NCBI RefSeq assembly: GCF_000235485.1
Contig: NZ_JH378886.1
Coordinates: 1-35,862 of the forward strand
Source: Streptococcus sp. oral taxon 058 str. F0407
Lineage (GTDB): Bacteria > Bacillota > Bacilli > Lactobacillales > Streptococcaceae
Length of the DNA: 35,862 nucleotides
Direction: 5' to 3'
Shown here: piece after piece, positions 19,257 through 31,348 of the stretch
Layout: the number at the start of each line of letters is the position of its first letter
Numbering within the stretch: position 1 is the stretch's first letter
Notes under the pieces: generated by a model
Database searches by the model: none
Seen by the model: the letters and a program-made list of their open reading frames with translations, nothing else
Told to the model about the DNA's origin: nothing
Made by a program: the position numbers and the translations under genes

Positions 19257-20334
19257 AACAATCGGAATTATCGGTGGCGGTCAGCTGGGGCAGATGATGG
19301 CCATTTCGGCTATCTACATGGGGCATAAGGTTATCGCGCTGGATCCTGCGGCGGATTGCCCAGCCTCTCGCGTGGCGGAAATCATCGTAGCCCCTTATAA
19401 TGATGTGGATGCCCTCCGTCAGTTGGCGGAACGTTGCGATGTCCTCACCTATGAGTTTGAAAATGTCAATGCGGACGGTTTGGATGCTGTTATCAAGGAT
19501 GGTCAGCTCCCTCAAGGAACGGACCTTCTCCGCATTTCTCAAAATCGGATCTTTGAAAAGGACTTTCTCTCAAACAAGGCCCAAGTCACCGTGGCACCCT
19601 ACAAGGTCGTGACTTCTAGCCAAGACTTGGCAGATATCGACCTGTCGAAAAACTATGTCCTCAAGACTGCGACTGGTGGCTATGATGGGCATGGACAAAA
19701 GGTCATTCGCTCAGAAGCAGATTTGGAAGAAGCCCGTGCACTAGCCGACTCAGCAGACTGCGTCTTGGAAGAATTCGTCAACTTTGACCTGGAGATTTCG
19801 GTCATCGTGTCAGGAAATGGCAAGGACGTGACGGTATTCCCAGTTCAGGAAAATATTCACCGAAACAACATCCTGTCTAAGACCATCGTACCAGCCCGCA
19901 TTCCAGCAAGCTTAGCCGACAAGGCCAAAGCCATGGCAGTGCAAATCGCAGAACAACTCAACCTGTCTGGAACCCTTTGTGTGGAAATGTTTGCGACAGC
20001 TGACGACATTATCGTCAACGAAATTGCCCCACGTCCACACAATTCAGGCCATTACTCAATCGAGGCCTGCGACTTCTCGCAGTTTGACACGCATATTCTG
20101 GGTGTTCTGGGAGCACCATTGCCAGCTATCCAACTACATGCGCCAGCCGTCATGCTCAACGTTCTCGGCCAGCATGTCGAGGTTGCTGAAGAATATGTCA
20201 CAGAAGATCCAAGCGCCCACCTCCACCTGTATGGTAAAATAGAAGCGAAGCACAACCGCAAGATGGGGCATGTAACTTTGTTTAGTGATGTGCCAGATAG
20301 TGTGGATGAGTTTGGGAAAGGAATTGATTTTTAG
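19243..20334 (+). CDS. purK: N5-carboxyaminoimidazole ribonucleotide synthase
   Basis: PurK makes N5-CAIR from AIR, bicarbonate and ATP, feeding PurE. It is a 363-residue ATP-grasp protein with N-terminal [13 protein letters not shown] (about 7-19), [12 protein letters not shown] (about 142-153) and [14 protein letters not shown] (about 259-272). The start overlaps the purE end by 14 bp, with AGAGGAG inside purE as ribosome site, so the pair is translationally coupled. The frame is intact. Confidence 0.96.
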   Translation: MSSSKTIGIIGGGQLGQMMAISAIYMGHKVIALDPAADCPASRVAEIIVAPYNDVDALRQLAERCDVLTYEFENVNADGLDAVIKDGQLPQGTDLLRISQNRIFEKDFLSNKAQVTVAPYKVVTSSQDLADIDLSKNYVLKTATGGYDGHGQKVIRSEADLEEARALADSADCVLEEFVNFDLEISVIVSGNGKDVTVFPVQENIHRNNILSKTIVPARIPASLADKAKAMAVQIAEQLNLSGTLCVEMFATADDIIVNEIAPRPHNSGHYSIEACDFSQFDTHILGVLGAPLPAIQLHAPAVMLNVLGQHVEVAEEYVTEDPSAHLHLYGKIEAKHNRKMGHVTLFSDVPDSVDEFGKGIDF

Positions 20335-20343
20335 GTTAAGACT

Positions 20344-20571
20344 ATGATTCAAATAATCGTAAATGCATTTGTTGAGAAGGATAAGACTGGGGCTGTTGTC
20401 GAAGTCTTGTTTGCAAGTACTGATCATGACAAGGTACAGGCTAAATATGATGAATTAGTTGCTCAGTATCCAGAAAACTATCTAGCAATTTATGATTTGC
20501 CATTGGATACAGATTTGAACACACTAGATCACTATCCATCTGTGTTTATTGGAAAAGAAGAGTTTGAGTGA
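20344..20571 (+). CDS. Small conserved hypothetical protein downstream of purK
   Basis: A 75-residue acidic protein with no membrane segment and an alpha/beta-like pattern (IIVNAFVEKD, then LFASTDHDKVQAKYDELV). A small ORF in the same place after purK exists in pneumococcus as far as I remember, so this is probably part of the native locus rather than cargo. It starts nine bases after the purK stop with only a weak AGG ribosome site, so translation may depend on purK. Function unknown. Confidence 0.7.
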   Translation: MIQIIVNAFVEKDKTGAVVEVLFASTDHDKVQAKYDELVAQYPENYLAIYDLPLDTDLNTLDHYPSVFIGKEEFE

Positions 20572-20640
20572 GTAAGACAGGACATAAATTATAAGATTTG
20601 CTGTTTTATCTTTGTTAGGAAATCTATTACTTTTGAAAGG

Positions 20641-21591
20641 GTGTTAATAGTTAAAATGAAGTATGTAACATACAAATTAGCTAGTGATGGAAGTTATAAT
20701 AATGAAAAAAGAAAAATTACTGGAAATAAAAAGAAGTTGGTTGAAGCTGTATATTATTCATTAAGGAGAAGGTTGGTATTTCGAGGGATAGATAAAAAAA
20801 CATATAAGGACTTTAATGACTTTATTTTTATTGGAGGTGAAAAAGCAAGATTTAATTTATTTAAGGGTTTAGAAAATGATTTGGGTTATAATACTCTGGA
20901 AGAGTGGAATGAAAAGGAATACGAAAATTTTAAACTAATATTAAAACATTTAAAAGAAAATTTTGAAAATTTTGCCACTTATGGTATATCTGGTGATATT
21001 TATACTATAATTGAGAAAATAAAAAATTATAAAGCTACATACAATTACTCTTATTATGATATGTATTTAAAAGTACTAAGCATTTTACATATTGTACAAG
21101 ATAAAGCTCCTTTTCAATCAAAAATTCCTTGTGTATCAACATCTAGAAGTAAAGATATTGCACAGGAAGTATTTTCTGAAAAAGATGATATTTCATATAT
21201 AATAGTTGCTTTTACAAATAAGTCCCCAGAATGTATGTAGATCGAAACAAAAAAGATTAAACGATTTTGTGATGAGATTGGAATTGAAGGTTTTAAAGAT
21301 AAGTATAAAGAGGTAATATTTTTAGATTGTATTTTTCCACATAATATTTTAGGATTAATTGAAAAAAGTTGTTCAGGCGAAGAAGTATTTATAGTAAATC
21401 CTAATTTATTGGAAATGATAGATAAAGCAGATTCTTTTGATACTATAATAAAGAAATTAGAAAATAGTGGAGTAGAAATTAATCAAGAAGCATTTTATCA
21501 AAAGCTAAAAGAAAGTAGTTTATATAAAAAATATATATTTCAGGAGGAACGTAGAAGATTGATTGAAGATATTGCGGGAGAAAATGAGTAA
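20641..21591 (+). pseudogene. ADP-ribosyltransferase-like cargo ORF broken by an internal TAG
   Basis: The frame runs from GTG 20641 (or ATG 20656) to TAG at 21238-21240, then continues without another stop for 116 codons to TAA at 21589, together 316 codons. Before the stop, LVFRGI (R48) and CVSTSRSKDIA (S166-T167-S168) resemble the R and STS motifs of R-S-E class ADP-ribosyltransferases. After it, CSGEEVFIV (E247, E248) resembles the catalytic glutamate motif. The TAG separates the glutamate from the rest, so the 199-residue product should be inactive unless the stop is read through. The fold call is by motif order only. The region is very AT-rich, which suggests acquisition. AAAGG abuts the GTG and lies about 15 bases from the ATG, so the start is uncertain. 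Confidence 0.55.
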
Positions 21592-22366
21592 AAAGTATTT
21601 TTTGATTATAGCAATCATAATTTTGTTTTGTATTGATACCCAAGATTTTGTTTTAAAAATATTTAGATTAAATATGGAATTTTGGTCAAGTCTGATTAGT
21701 GCTATAATTGGTGCAGTTGTGACTATTTTAGGTATTTATTGGACATTGGCTGAGCAAAAAAAACAATCAAAAATTGATTTACTAAATAGTCATAGACCTT
21801 ACTTGAGGTATCGTATTTCGATAGGTGTTTACCCATATCGAATTATTGACCAGAAGCAAAGGACTGCAGTTTTAGACTATGAAATCTGTAACTCTGATCG
21901 TTCTAGTGAGTGGTTTGTGATTTTTCCTCTAGATGTAGAGAATGTAGGTTTAGGTCTTGCTTTTATTACTGATGTAAAAGCAGAAATTGATGGCAAAACA
22001 CTAGACAAAGACAAAAAATTTAGAGAAAAGATTATTAATAAAGGTGAGAATAGTGTGTTTTATATTAAAGTTATAGGGGTGAGTCATGTAGATCTAAAAA
22101 ATTTGAAACTCAAAATTACATATAAATCATTTTTTGGAGAAATAGAAACAGACACTATCTCAGTTGCAAAAAGAGAAGATGGGGAACTTCAATGTTTTAA
22201 TAGAAAATTTGAAAAAGGTTCAGATTCTTATAAAGAATTGGAGAAATATTTTGAAAAGAAAAATATAAAAAAATATAATGATAAAAGAATATATAGGAAG
22301 ACAACAGAAGAAACTTTAAAAAGAGGATATATCGTAAAAGAATTATTTAAGGAGGAAACATCATGA
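21584..22366 (+). CDS. Two-helix membrane cargo protein overlapping purB
   Basis: A 260-residue protein from ATG 21584, preceded by GGGAG; an in-frame TTG at 21563 would add seven residues without a better ribosome site. Two hydrophobic helices (about 5-20 and 35-55, the second [20 protein letters not shown]) are followed by a charged linker, the segment SHRPYL, and a domain of predicted beta strands to the end. Membrane proteins with a helix pair, an RPYL-type start and a soluble beta domain are frequent hypothetical proteins in accessory regions; I do not know the function. It overlaps the broken upstream ORF by 8 bp and purB by 4 bp (ATGA), and the purB ribosome site AAGGAGG lies within its last codons. 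It may be the membrane partner of the upstream ORF. Confidence 0.6.
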   Translation: MSKKYFLIIAIIILFCIDTQDFVLKIFRLNMEFWSSLISAIIGAVVTILGIYWTLAEQKKQSKIDLLNSHRPYLRYRISIGVYPYRIIDQKQRTAVLDYEICNSDRSSEWFVIFPLDVENVGLGLAFITDVKAEIDGKTLDKDKKFREKIINKGENSVFYIKVIGVSHVDLKNLKLKITYKSFFGEIETDTISVAKREDGELQCFNRKFEKGSDSYKELEKYFEKKNIKKYNDKRIYRKTTEETLKRGYIVKELFKEETS

Positions 22367-23661
22367 TCAACCGTTACTCTCGCCCTGAGATGGCGAATAT
22401 TTGGAGTGAAGAAAATAAATACCGTGCTTGGCTTGAGGTGGAAATCTTGGCTGACGAGGCATGGGTTGAGTTGGGGGAAATCCCTAAGGAAGATGTGGCT
22501 TTGATTCGCGAGAAGGCGGACTTTGACATCGACCGTATTTTAGAGATTGAGCAAGAGACTCGTCACGATGTGGTGGCTTTCACGCGTGCGGTTTCTGAGA
22601 CTCTTGGTGAAGAGCGCAAGTGGGTCCACTATGGTTTGACTTCTACCGACGTGGTGGATACGGCCTACGGTTACCTCTACAAGCAGGCCAACGACATCAT
22701 CCGTCGTGACCTTGAAAACTTCATCAACATCATCGCTGATAAGGCTAAGGAGCACAAGTTCACCATCATGATGGGTCGTACGCACGGTGTGCACGCTGAG
22801 CCTACGACTTTCGGTCTTAAATTGGCAACTTGGTACAGCGAAATGAAGCGCAATATCGAGCGTTTCGAGCACGCGGCTGCTGGTGTGGAAGCTGGTAAGA
22901 TTTCTGGTGCGGTTGGGAACTTTGCCAACATCCCACCATTTGTAGAGCAATACGTCTGCGACAAATTGGGTATCCGTGCTCAAGAAATCTCGACACAGGT
23001 CCTTCCTCGCGACCTTCACGCTGAGTACTTTGCAGTTCTTGCTAGCATCGCAACTTCTATCGAGCGTATGGCAACGGAAATCCGTGGTTTGCAGAAGTCT
23101 GAGCAACGCGAAGTGGAAGAGTTCTTTGCCAAAGGGCAAAAAGGTTCTTCAGCAATGCCTCACAAACGCAATCCTATCGGTTCTGAGAACATGACAGGTC
23201 TTGCGCGTGTCATCCGTGGTCACATGGTGACGGCTTATGAGAACGTCGCTCTCTGGCATGAACGTGATATCTCTCACTCATCAGCTGAGCGCATCATCAC
23301 ACCAGATACAACCATCTTGATTGACTACATGCTCAACCGTTTTGGAAATATCGTCAAGAACTTGACAGTCTTCCCAGAAAACATGATTCGCAACATGAAC
23401 TCAACTTTCGGTCTTATCTTTAGCCAACGTGCCATGTTGACCTTGATTGAGAAAGGCATGACGCGGGAGCAAGCCTATGATTTGGTGCAACCAAAAACAG
23501 CTTACTCTTGGGACAATCAAGTAGACTTTAAACCACTTCTCGAAGCAGATCCAGAAGTAACCTCACGTCTGACTCAAGAAGAAATCGACGAAATCTTCAA
23601 CCCTGCATACTACACCAAACGAGTGGATGATATCTTTGAACGTATCGGACTGGGTGACTAA
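22363..23661 (+). CDS. purB: Adenylosuccinate lyase
   Basis: PurB splits SAICAR to AICAR plus fumarate and adenylosuccinate to AMP plus fumarate. It has 432 residues, the normal length, with the fumarase/aspartase superfamily signature [11 protein letters not shown] (about residues 262-272) and the histidine-bearing segments RHDVVAF and [11 protein letters not shown] near-perfect ribosome site, AAGGAGG, precedes the ATG. It overlaps the upstream cargo gene by ATGA. A bidirectional hairpin separates it from the converging strH. Confidence 0.97.
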   Translation: MINRYSRPEMANIWSEENKYRAWLEVEILADEAWVELGEIPKEDVALIREKADFDIDRILEIEQETRHDVVAFTRAVSETLGEERKWVHYGLTSTDVVDTAYGYLYKQANDIIRRDLENFINIIADKAKEHKFTIMMGRTHGVHAEPTTFGLKLATWYSEMKRNIERFEHAAAGVEAGKISGAVGNFANIPPFVEQYVCDKLGIRAQEISTQVLPRDLHAEYFAVLASIATSIERMATEIRGLQKSEQREVEEFFAKGQKGSSAMPHKRNPIGSENMTGLARVIRGHMVTAYENVALWHERDISHSSAERIITPDTTILIDYMLNRFGNIVKNLTVFPENMIRNMNSTFGLIFSQRAMLTLIEKGMTREQAYDLVQPKTAYSWDNQVDFKPLLEADPEVTSRLTQEEIDEIFNPAYYTKRVDDIFERIGLGD

Positions 23662-23669
23662 TCACAATA

Positions 23670-23696
23670 AAAAAGCGAGATTCAATCTCGCTTTTT
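23670..23696. terminator. Bidirectional terminator between purB and strH
   Basis: AAAAAGCGAGA (23670-23680) pairs perfectly with TCTCGCTTTTT (23686-23696) around TTCAA. A- and T-runs on both sides let it serve purB on the plus strand and strH on the minus strand. Confidence 0.85.
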
Positions 23697-23716
23697 CGTA
23701 TTCTCTTAGAAGAATC

Positions 23717-27739
<4,023 letters not shown>

Positions 27740-27744
27740 CTATT

Positions 27745-27772
27745 ATTATATTGTATGATAACGTTTTCACAA
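27745..27772 (-). promoter_or_regulatory. Promoter of strH
   Basis: On the minus strand the -10 is TATAAT (27745-27750), spacer 16 bp, and the -35 is TTGTGA (27767-27772). It is about 18 bp before the strH start codon. Confidence 0.65.
27755..27769 (-). promoter_or_regulatory. Catabolite-responsive element (cre) in the strH promoter
   Basis: The minus strand reads TGAAAACGTTATCA, a full match to the CcpA consensus TGWAARCGYTWNCW. It lies between the -35 and -10, where CcpA would block polymerase. CcpA control is inference from the site. Confidence 0.75.
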
Positions 27773-27999
27773 AACTGTTTTTATTTTATTATCTAAGATA
27801 TAAAAAGTCAAGCGGCTTTATAAAAGAACTATAATAAATGGAGGAAATTATAAGATTAGGAAGCTGTTTTTTTGATTCGTTTGTTTTTATGGAAAACCAG
27901 TAGTCTCTATTTAACTTGTTTTTAGTAAAAGCACTACTAATTAAAGATTCACCCTTTCTCGCCTGTTCATTACAAATCAAGCGTGCTATAATGAAATAG

Positions 28000-28027
28000 A
28001 AAAAGCCGAGCTAGGCTCAGGCTTTTT
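28000..28027 (-). terminator. Terminator of the GntR regulator gene
   Basis: AAAAAGCC-GAGC (28000-28011) pairs with GCTC-(A)-GGCTTTTT (28015-28027) with one bulged base and a three-base loop. It lies just after the regulator stop on the minus strand. The 27728-28028 gap otherwise holds the strH promoter and AT-rich sequence without a supportable gene. Confidence 0.75.
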
Positions 28028-28028
28028 C

Positions 28029-28745
28029 TTAATGACCTCGGTTACATGAGATGAATTTGATTTTGTAGTAGTCTGCTCGCTTATAAGTTTCACTATAGGC
28101 AAGGACTTGGCCAGTGGCCTCAAGTTTTGTAGTCTTGGTTTGGAAGACAGTTGGGAATTGTGTATCGATTCCAAGTACAGAAGCAGCGTGCTCTGGTGTT
28201 GGAAAGGCGATCTCGTTGATTTCCTCAAAATGCTCATCAGTCATGTGAATGCGGTAATCCAGCTTGAAACGTTTATAGATAGAACTATAATAGTCAAGAT
28301 TTGGGTAGTTGGCATTGATGTATTGCTCAGGAATATAAGAAGTGTGATAAATATAGGTCACATCGTTTGTTTGACGTGTCCGTTCAATCTTGTAGTAGAA
28401 CTGGTCTCCACGCAAACCAAGTTTTTCCAAATATTCAAGCTTATTTCCGCGTTCGATAGAAAGGACAGTTACCTTATCGTCTTTTGTTTCAAAAATTTCT
28501 ACGTCTGAAAACTCAACGAGTTTGTGCTTACGAGCGCGTGAAACAAAAGTTCCTTTTCCTTGCTGGCGGACAATATAGCCATCTTTGGCAAGGTCGTTCA
28601 AAGCACGAACAACTGTGATAGAACTGACATCATACATGGCGATCAACTCTGCTTCAGTATAAAACTTGTCTCCACTCGCAAATTGACCTGAAATGATTTT
28701 ATTCTTGAGTTCGTCTTTAATATATTGGTATTTTGGAATAGCCAT
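28029..28745 (-). CDS. GntR-family transcriptional regulator with UTRA sugar-sensing domain
   Basis: A 238-residue HutC/NagR-type regulator. The N-terminal winged helix (about 1-70) contains the AEL-x-x-x-YDVSSITVVRALNDLAKDGYIVRQQGKGTFV sequence typical of GntR proteins. The C-terminal UTRA domain (about 90-232) would bind a phosphorylated sugar. It is divergent from the bgaC-PTS-agaS operon and next to strH, so those genes are its probable targets and an amino-sugar or galactose phosphate its probable effector; this is inference. Ribosome site GAGGTG. A candidate promoter with extended -10 lies 35-45 bp upstream. Confidence 0.9.
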   Translation of the reverse strand: MAIPKYQYIKDELKNKIISGQFASGDKFYTEAELIAMYDVSSITVVRALNDLAKDGYIVRQQGKGTFVSRARKHKLVEFSDVEIFETKDDKVTVLSIERGNKLEYLEKLGLRGDQFYYKIERTRQTNDVTYIYHTSYIPEQYINANYPNLDYYSSIYKRFKLDYRIHMTDEHFEEINEIAFPTPEHAASVLGIDTQFPTVFQTKTTKLEATGQVLAYSETYKRADYYKIKFISCNRGH

Positions 28746-28780
28746 AATTGCACCTCAATTTTTTTCTTTCTCCTTCTTTG

Positions 28781-28789
28781 ATTTTACCA
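28781..28789 (-). promoter_or_regulatory. Candidate extended -10 promoter of the GntR regulator
   Basis: The minus strand reads TGGTAAAAT (hexamer at 28781-28786), about 36 bp from the start codon. The -35 region is weak. Confidence 0.45.
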
Positions 28790-28982
28790 CAAACACAAAG
28801 AAAATAGTAGCATTTAGATGAAAAAATAACATAATACATTAAAAATATTATTTTGCACATATATAAAAGTGTCATTGAAACAGAGGTCGTGCAAAAGCTC
28901 TCATCTTATGCTATTTTTTAGATAATTTTGGTAAAAAAGAAGTAAAAAAATAGAAAAATTTTAAATAATTTTCTAAAACCTA

Positions 28983-29011
28983 TTGACAAATGCAAAAGAT
29001 TTGATTATAGT
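28983..29011 (+). promoter_or_regulatory. Promoter of the bgaC-PTS operon
   Basis: Consensus -35 TTGACA (28983-28988), 17-bp spacer, -10 TATAGT (29006-29011). Confidence 0.8.
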
Positions 29012-29026
29012 TAATATTATAATAAA

Positions 29027-29040
29027 TGAAAGCGCAAACT
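29027..29040 (+). promoter_or_regulatory. Catabolite-responsive element (cre) downstream of the bgaC promoter
   Basis: TGAAAGCGCAAACT agrees with TGWAARCGYTWNCW at 13 of 14 positions. Placed about 16 bp after the -10, it should act as a CcpA roadblock or repression site. Confidence 0.7.
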
Positions 29041-29061
29041 TAATTCGTCAGAGGTAATAAC

Positions 29062-30849
29062 ATGACCAGATTTAAAATTGAGGACGATTTCTATTTAGAC
29101 GGAAAACCGTTCAAGATTTTGTCCGGCGCCATTCATTATTTTAGGATTCCAGCAGAGGATTGGTATCATTCTCTCTATAACTTAAAGGCGCTTGGCTTTA
29201 ATACAGTCGAGACCTATGTGGCTTGGAATTTACACGAACCTGTTGAAGGGGAGTTTGATTTTGAAGGTGCCAGAAATTTGGAGAGATTTCTTCAAATTGC
29301 ACAAGATTTGGGTCTCTATGCCATTGTACGCCCGTCTCCATTTATCTGTGCGGAATGGGAATTTGGTGGCTTGCCGGCTTGGCTCTTGACCAAGGACATG
29401 CGAATTCGCTCGTCCGACCCGGCCTACATCGAGGCTGTTGCTCGCTATTATGACCAATTATTGCCAAGGCTTGTGCCTCGCTTGTTGGATAATGGTGGAA
29501 ACATTCTTATGATGCAAGTCGAAAATGAATATGGCTCTTATGGAGAAGATAAGTCTTATCTACGAGCAATTCGGAAATTGATGGAAGAACGAGGGATTGA
29601 TTGCCCACTCTTTACTTCAGATGGCCCATGGAGGGCTACTCTGAAAGCCGGAACCTTGATCGAAGACGACCTCTTTGTGACAGGAAACTTCGGTTCTAAA
29701 GCTCCGTACAACTTTTCACAGATGCAGGAATTCTTTGATGAGCATGGCAAGAAATGGCCCCTCATGTGTATGGAATTCTGGGATGGTTGGTTCAACCGTT
29801 GGAAAGAACCCATCATCACTCGTGATCCAAAAGAGTTGGCAGAAGCTGTTCGAGAGGTATTGGAGCAAGGCTCTATCAACCTTTACATGTTCCATGGTGG
29901 TACAAACTTTGGTTTCATGAATGGTTGCTCGGCTCGAGGAACTCTGGATTTGCCACAAGTCACATCATACGACTATGATGCCCTTCTCGATGAAGAAGGA
30001 AATCCAACTGCCAAATACCTAGCAGTCAAGAAGATGATGGCAACACACTTCCCAGAGTATCCGCAGTTGGAACCACTTTACAAGGAAAGCATGGAAATGG
30101 ACTCCATTCCACTAGCCGAAAAAGTTTCCTTGTTTGAAACCCTGGATAGTCTGGCAAGTCCAACTGAAAGCCTCTATCCAAAAGCGATGGAAGAACTTGG
30201 TCAAAGTTATGGCTACCTTCTTTATCGTACCGAAGCAAGTTGGGATGCAGAAGAGGAACGTCTCCGTATCATCGATGGACGTGACCGATCTCAACTCTAT
30301 GTAGATGGTCAATGGATTGCCACTCAATACCAGACAGAAATTGGTCAAGATATCTACTGTCAGGGCAACAGAGAAGGCTTTTCAGAGATTGACATCTTGG
30401 TCGAAAATATGGGGCGTGTCAACTATGGACATAAGTTCTTGGCAGATACGCAACGTAAAGGAATTCGGACAGGTGTCTGCAAGGATCTACACTTCATGTT
30501 AAATTGGAAACAATATCCACTACCACTGGATAATCCTGAGAAGATTGATTTTTCAAAAGGATGGACAGAAGGACAACCAGCCTTTTACGCTTTCGACTTT
30601 ACGGTCGAAGAGCTGAAGGATACCTACTTAGACTTATCTGAGTTTGGTAAGGGAGTTGCCTTTGTCAACGGGCGTCACCTAGGACGTTTCTGGAACGTCG
30701 GCCCGACCCTCTCACTTTATATCCCTCATAGCTATCTCAAGGAAGGTGCTAACCGCATCATCATCTTTGAAACTGAGGGCGAATATAAAGAAGAGATTCG
30801 TTTAACTCGTAAACCTACACTAAAACATATAAAGGGGGAAAACTTATGA
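29062..30849 (+). CDS. bgaC: GH35 beta-galactosidase BgaC
   Basis: BgaC hydrolyses terminal beta-1,3-linked galactose, with known preference in pneumococcus for Gal-beta-1,3-GlcNAc. The 595-residue protein has a GH35 TIM barrel at the N-terminus with acid/base E156 in QVENEYGSYG and nucleophile E238 in MCMEFWDGW, followed by beta-sandwich domains. There is no signal peptide or anchor, so it probably acts in the cytoplasm on sugar imported by the PTS encoded next; surface location has been claimed for the pneumococcal enzyme. AGAGG precedes the ATG. It overlaps the IIB gene by four bases (ATGA). Confidence 0.96.
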   Translation: MTRFKIEDDFYLDGKPFKILSGAIHYFRIPAEDWYHSLYNLKALGFNTVETYVAWNLHEPVEGEFDFEGARNLERFLQIAQDLGLYAIVRPSPFICAEWEFGGLPAWLLTKDMRIRSSDPAYIEAVARYYDQLLPRLVPRLLDNGGNILMMQVENEYGSYGEDKSYLRAIRKLMEERGIDCPLFTSDGPWRATLKAGTLIEDDLFVTGNFGSKAPYNFSQMQEFFDEHGKKWPLMCMEFWDGWFNRWKEPIITRDPKELAEAVREVLEQGSINLYMFHGGTNFGFMNGCSARGTLDLPQVTSYDYDALLDEEGNPTAKYLAVKKMMATHFPEYPQLEPLYKESMEMDSIPLAEKVSLFETLDSLASPTESLYPKAMEELGQSYGYLLYRTEASWDAEEERLRIIDGRDRSQLYVDGQWIATQYQTEIGQDIYCQGNREGFSEIDILVENMGRVNYGHKFLADTQRKGIRTGVCKDLHFMLNWKQYPLPLDNPEKIDFSKGWTEGQPAFYAFDFTVEELKDTYLDLSEFGKGVAFVNGRHLGRFWNVGPTLSLYIPHSYLKEGANRIIIFETEGEYKEEIRLTRKPTLKHIKGENL

Positions 30850-31322
30850 CAATTGTAGGATGCCGTATCGATGGACGTTTGATCCACGGTCAAGTAGCCA
30901 ATCTTTGGGCAGGGAAACTAAACGTTTCACGCATTATGGTTGTAGACGACGAAGTTGTTAACAACGATATTGAAAAGAGTGGTTTGAAACTTGCTACACC
31001 ACCAGGTGTGAAACTCAGTATCTTGCCAGTTGAGAAAGCAGCAGCGAATATCCTTGCTGGTAAATACGATAGCCAACGTCTCTTTATCGTTGCACGTAAA
31101 CCAGACCGTTTCCTTGGTTTGGTTGAAGCAGGTGTTCCGCTTGAAACACTCAACGTCGGCAATATGTCTCAAACACCAGAAACTCGCTCTATCACACGTT
31201 CTATCAATGTGGTGGATAAGGATGTGGAAGATTTCCACAAACTAGCCGAAAAAGGTGTGAAACTCACTGCTCAAATGGTTCCAAATGATCCAGTTTCAGA
31301 CTTTTTGAGCTTATTAAAATAG
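30846..31322 (+). CDS. PTS mannose-family IIB component
   Basis: A 158-residue cytoplasmic IIB protein that carries phosphate from IIA to the incoming sugar. The phosphorylated histidine is H14 in RIDGRLIHGQV, the classic motif of the family. It overlaps bgaC by ATGA, with AAAGGGGG as ribosome site. The operon context (beta-galactosidase, AgaS, aldolase) suggests a galactose-containing disaccharide or N-acetylgalactosamine as substrate rather than mannose; specificity cannot be read from the sequence. Confidence 0.93.
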   Translation: MTIVGCRIDGRLIHGQVANLWAGKLNVSRIMVVDDEVVNNDIEKSGLKLATPPGVKLSILPVEKAAANILAGKYDSQRLFIVARKPDRFLGLVEAGVPLETLNVGNMSQTPETRSITRSINVVDKDVEDFHKLAEKGVKLTAQMVPNDPVSDFLSLLK

Positions 31323-31348
31323 GAAAAAATTTTTAGGAGGTCATTGTT

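Larger units (their letters stand above)
28746..29061. other. Divergent intergenic region between the GntR gene and bgaC
   Basis: 316 bp of AT-rich sequence without a supportable gene. It holds a minus-strand promoter near the regulator start, a strong plus-strand promoter, a cre site and the bgaC ribosome site. I could not identify a convincing GntR/UTRA operator; TAATATTA at 29012-29019 is a short palindrome next to the bgaC -10 and is only a weak candidate. Confidence 0.7.

Noticed and set aside
20656..21240. FRG-domain reading of the LVFRGI motif in the broken cargo ORF
   Set aside because: The second FRG-domain hallmark (a G-x-P-T-R-L-L-D-W type motif) is absent, while STS and E motifs fit an ADP-ribosyltransferase better.
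17993..22366. Direct repeats flanking cargo blocks 2 and 3, as at block 1
   Set aside because: I compared the ends by eye and found only trivial matches such as ATGAA, so no attachment-like repeats are claimed there.
22540..23139. Minus-strand ORF of 199 codons inside purB
   Set aside because: Complementary frame of a highly conserved gene; no start signals and no recognisable domain.
27789..27980. Minus-strand 63-codon ORF upstream of strH
   Set aside because: No ribosome binding site, no recognisable sequence, and it runs through AT-rich promoter DNA.
28746..29061. GntR/UTRA operator in the divergent region
   Set aside because: Only short AT-rich palindromes are visible; none matches a known NagR/HutC-type operator well enough.
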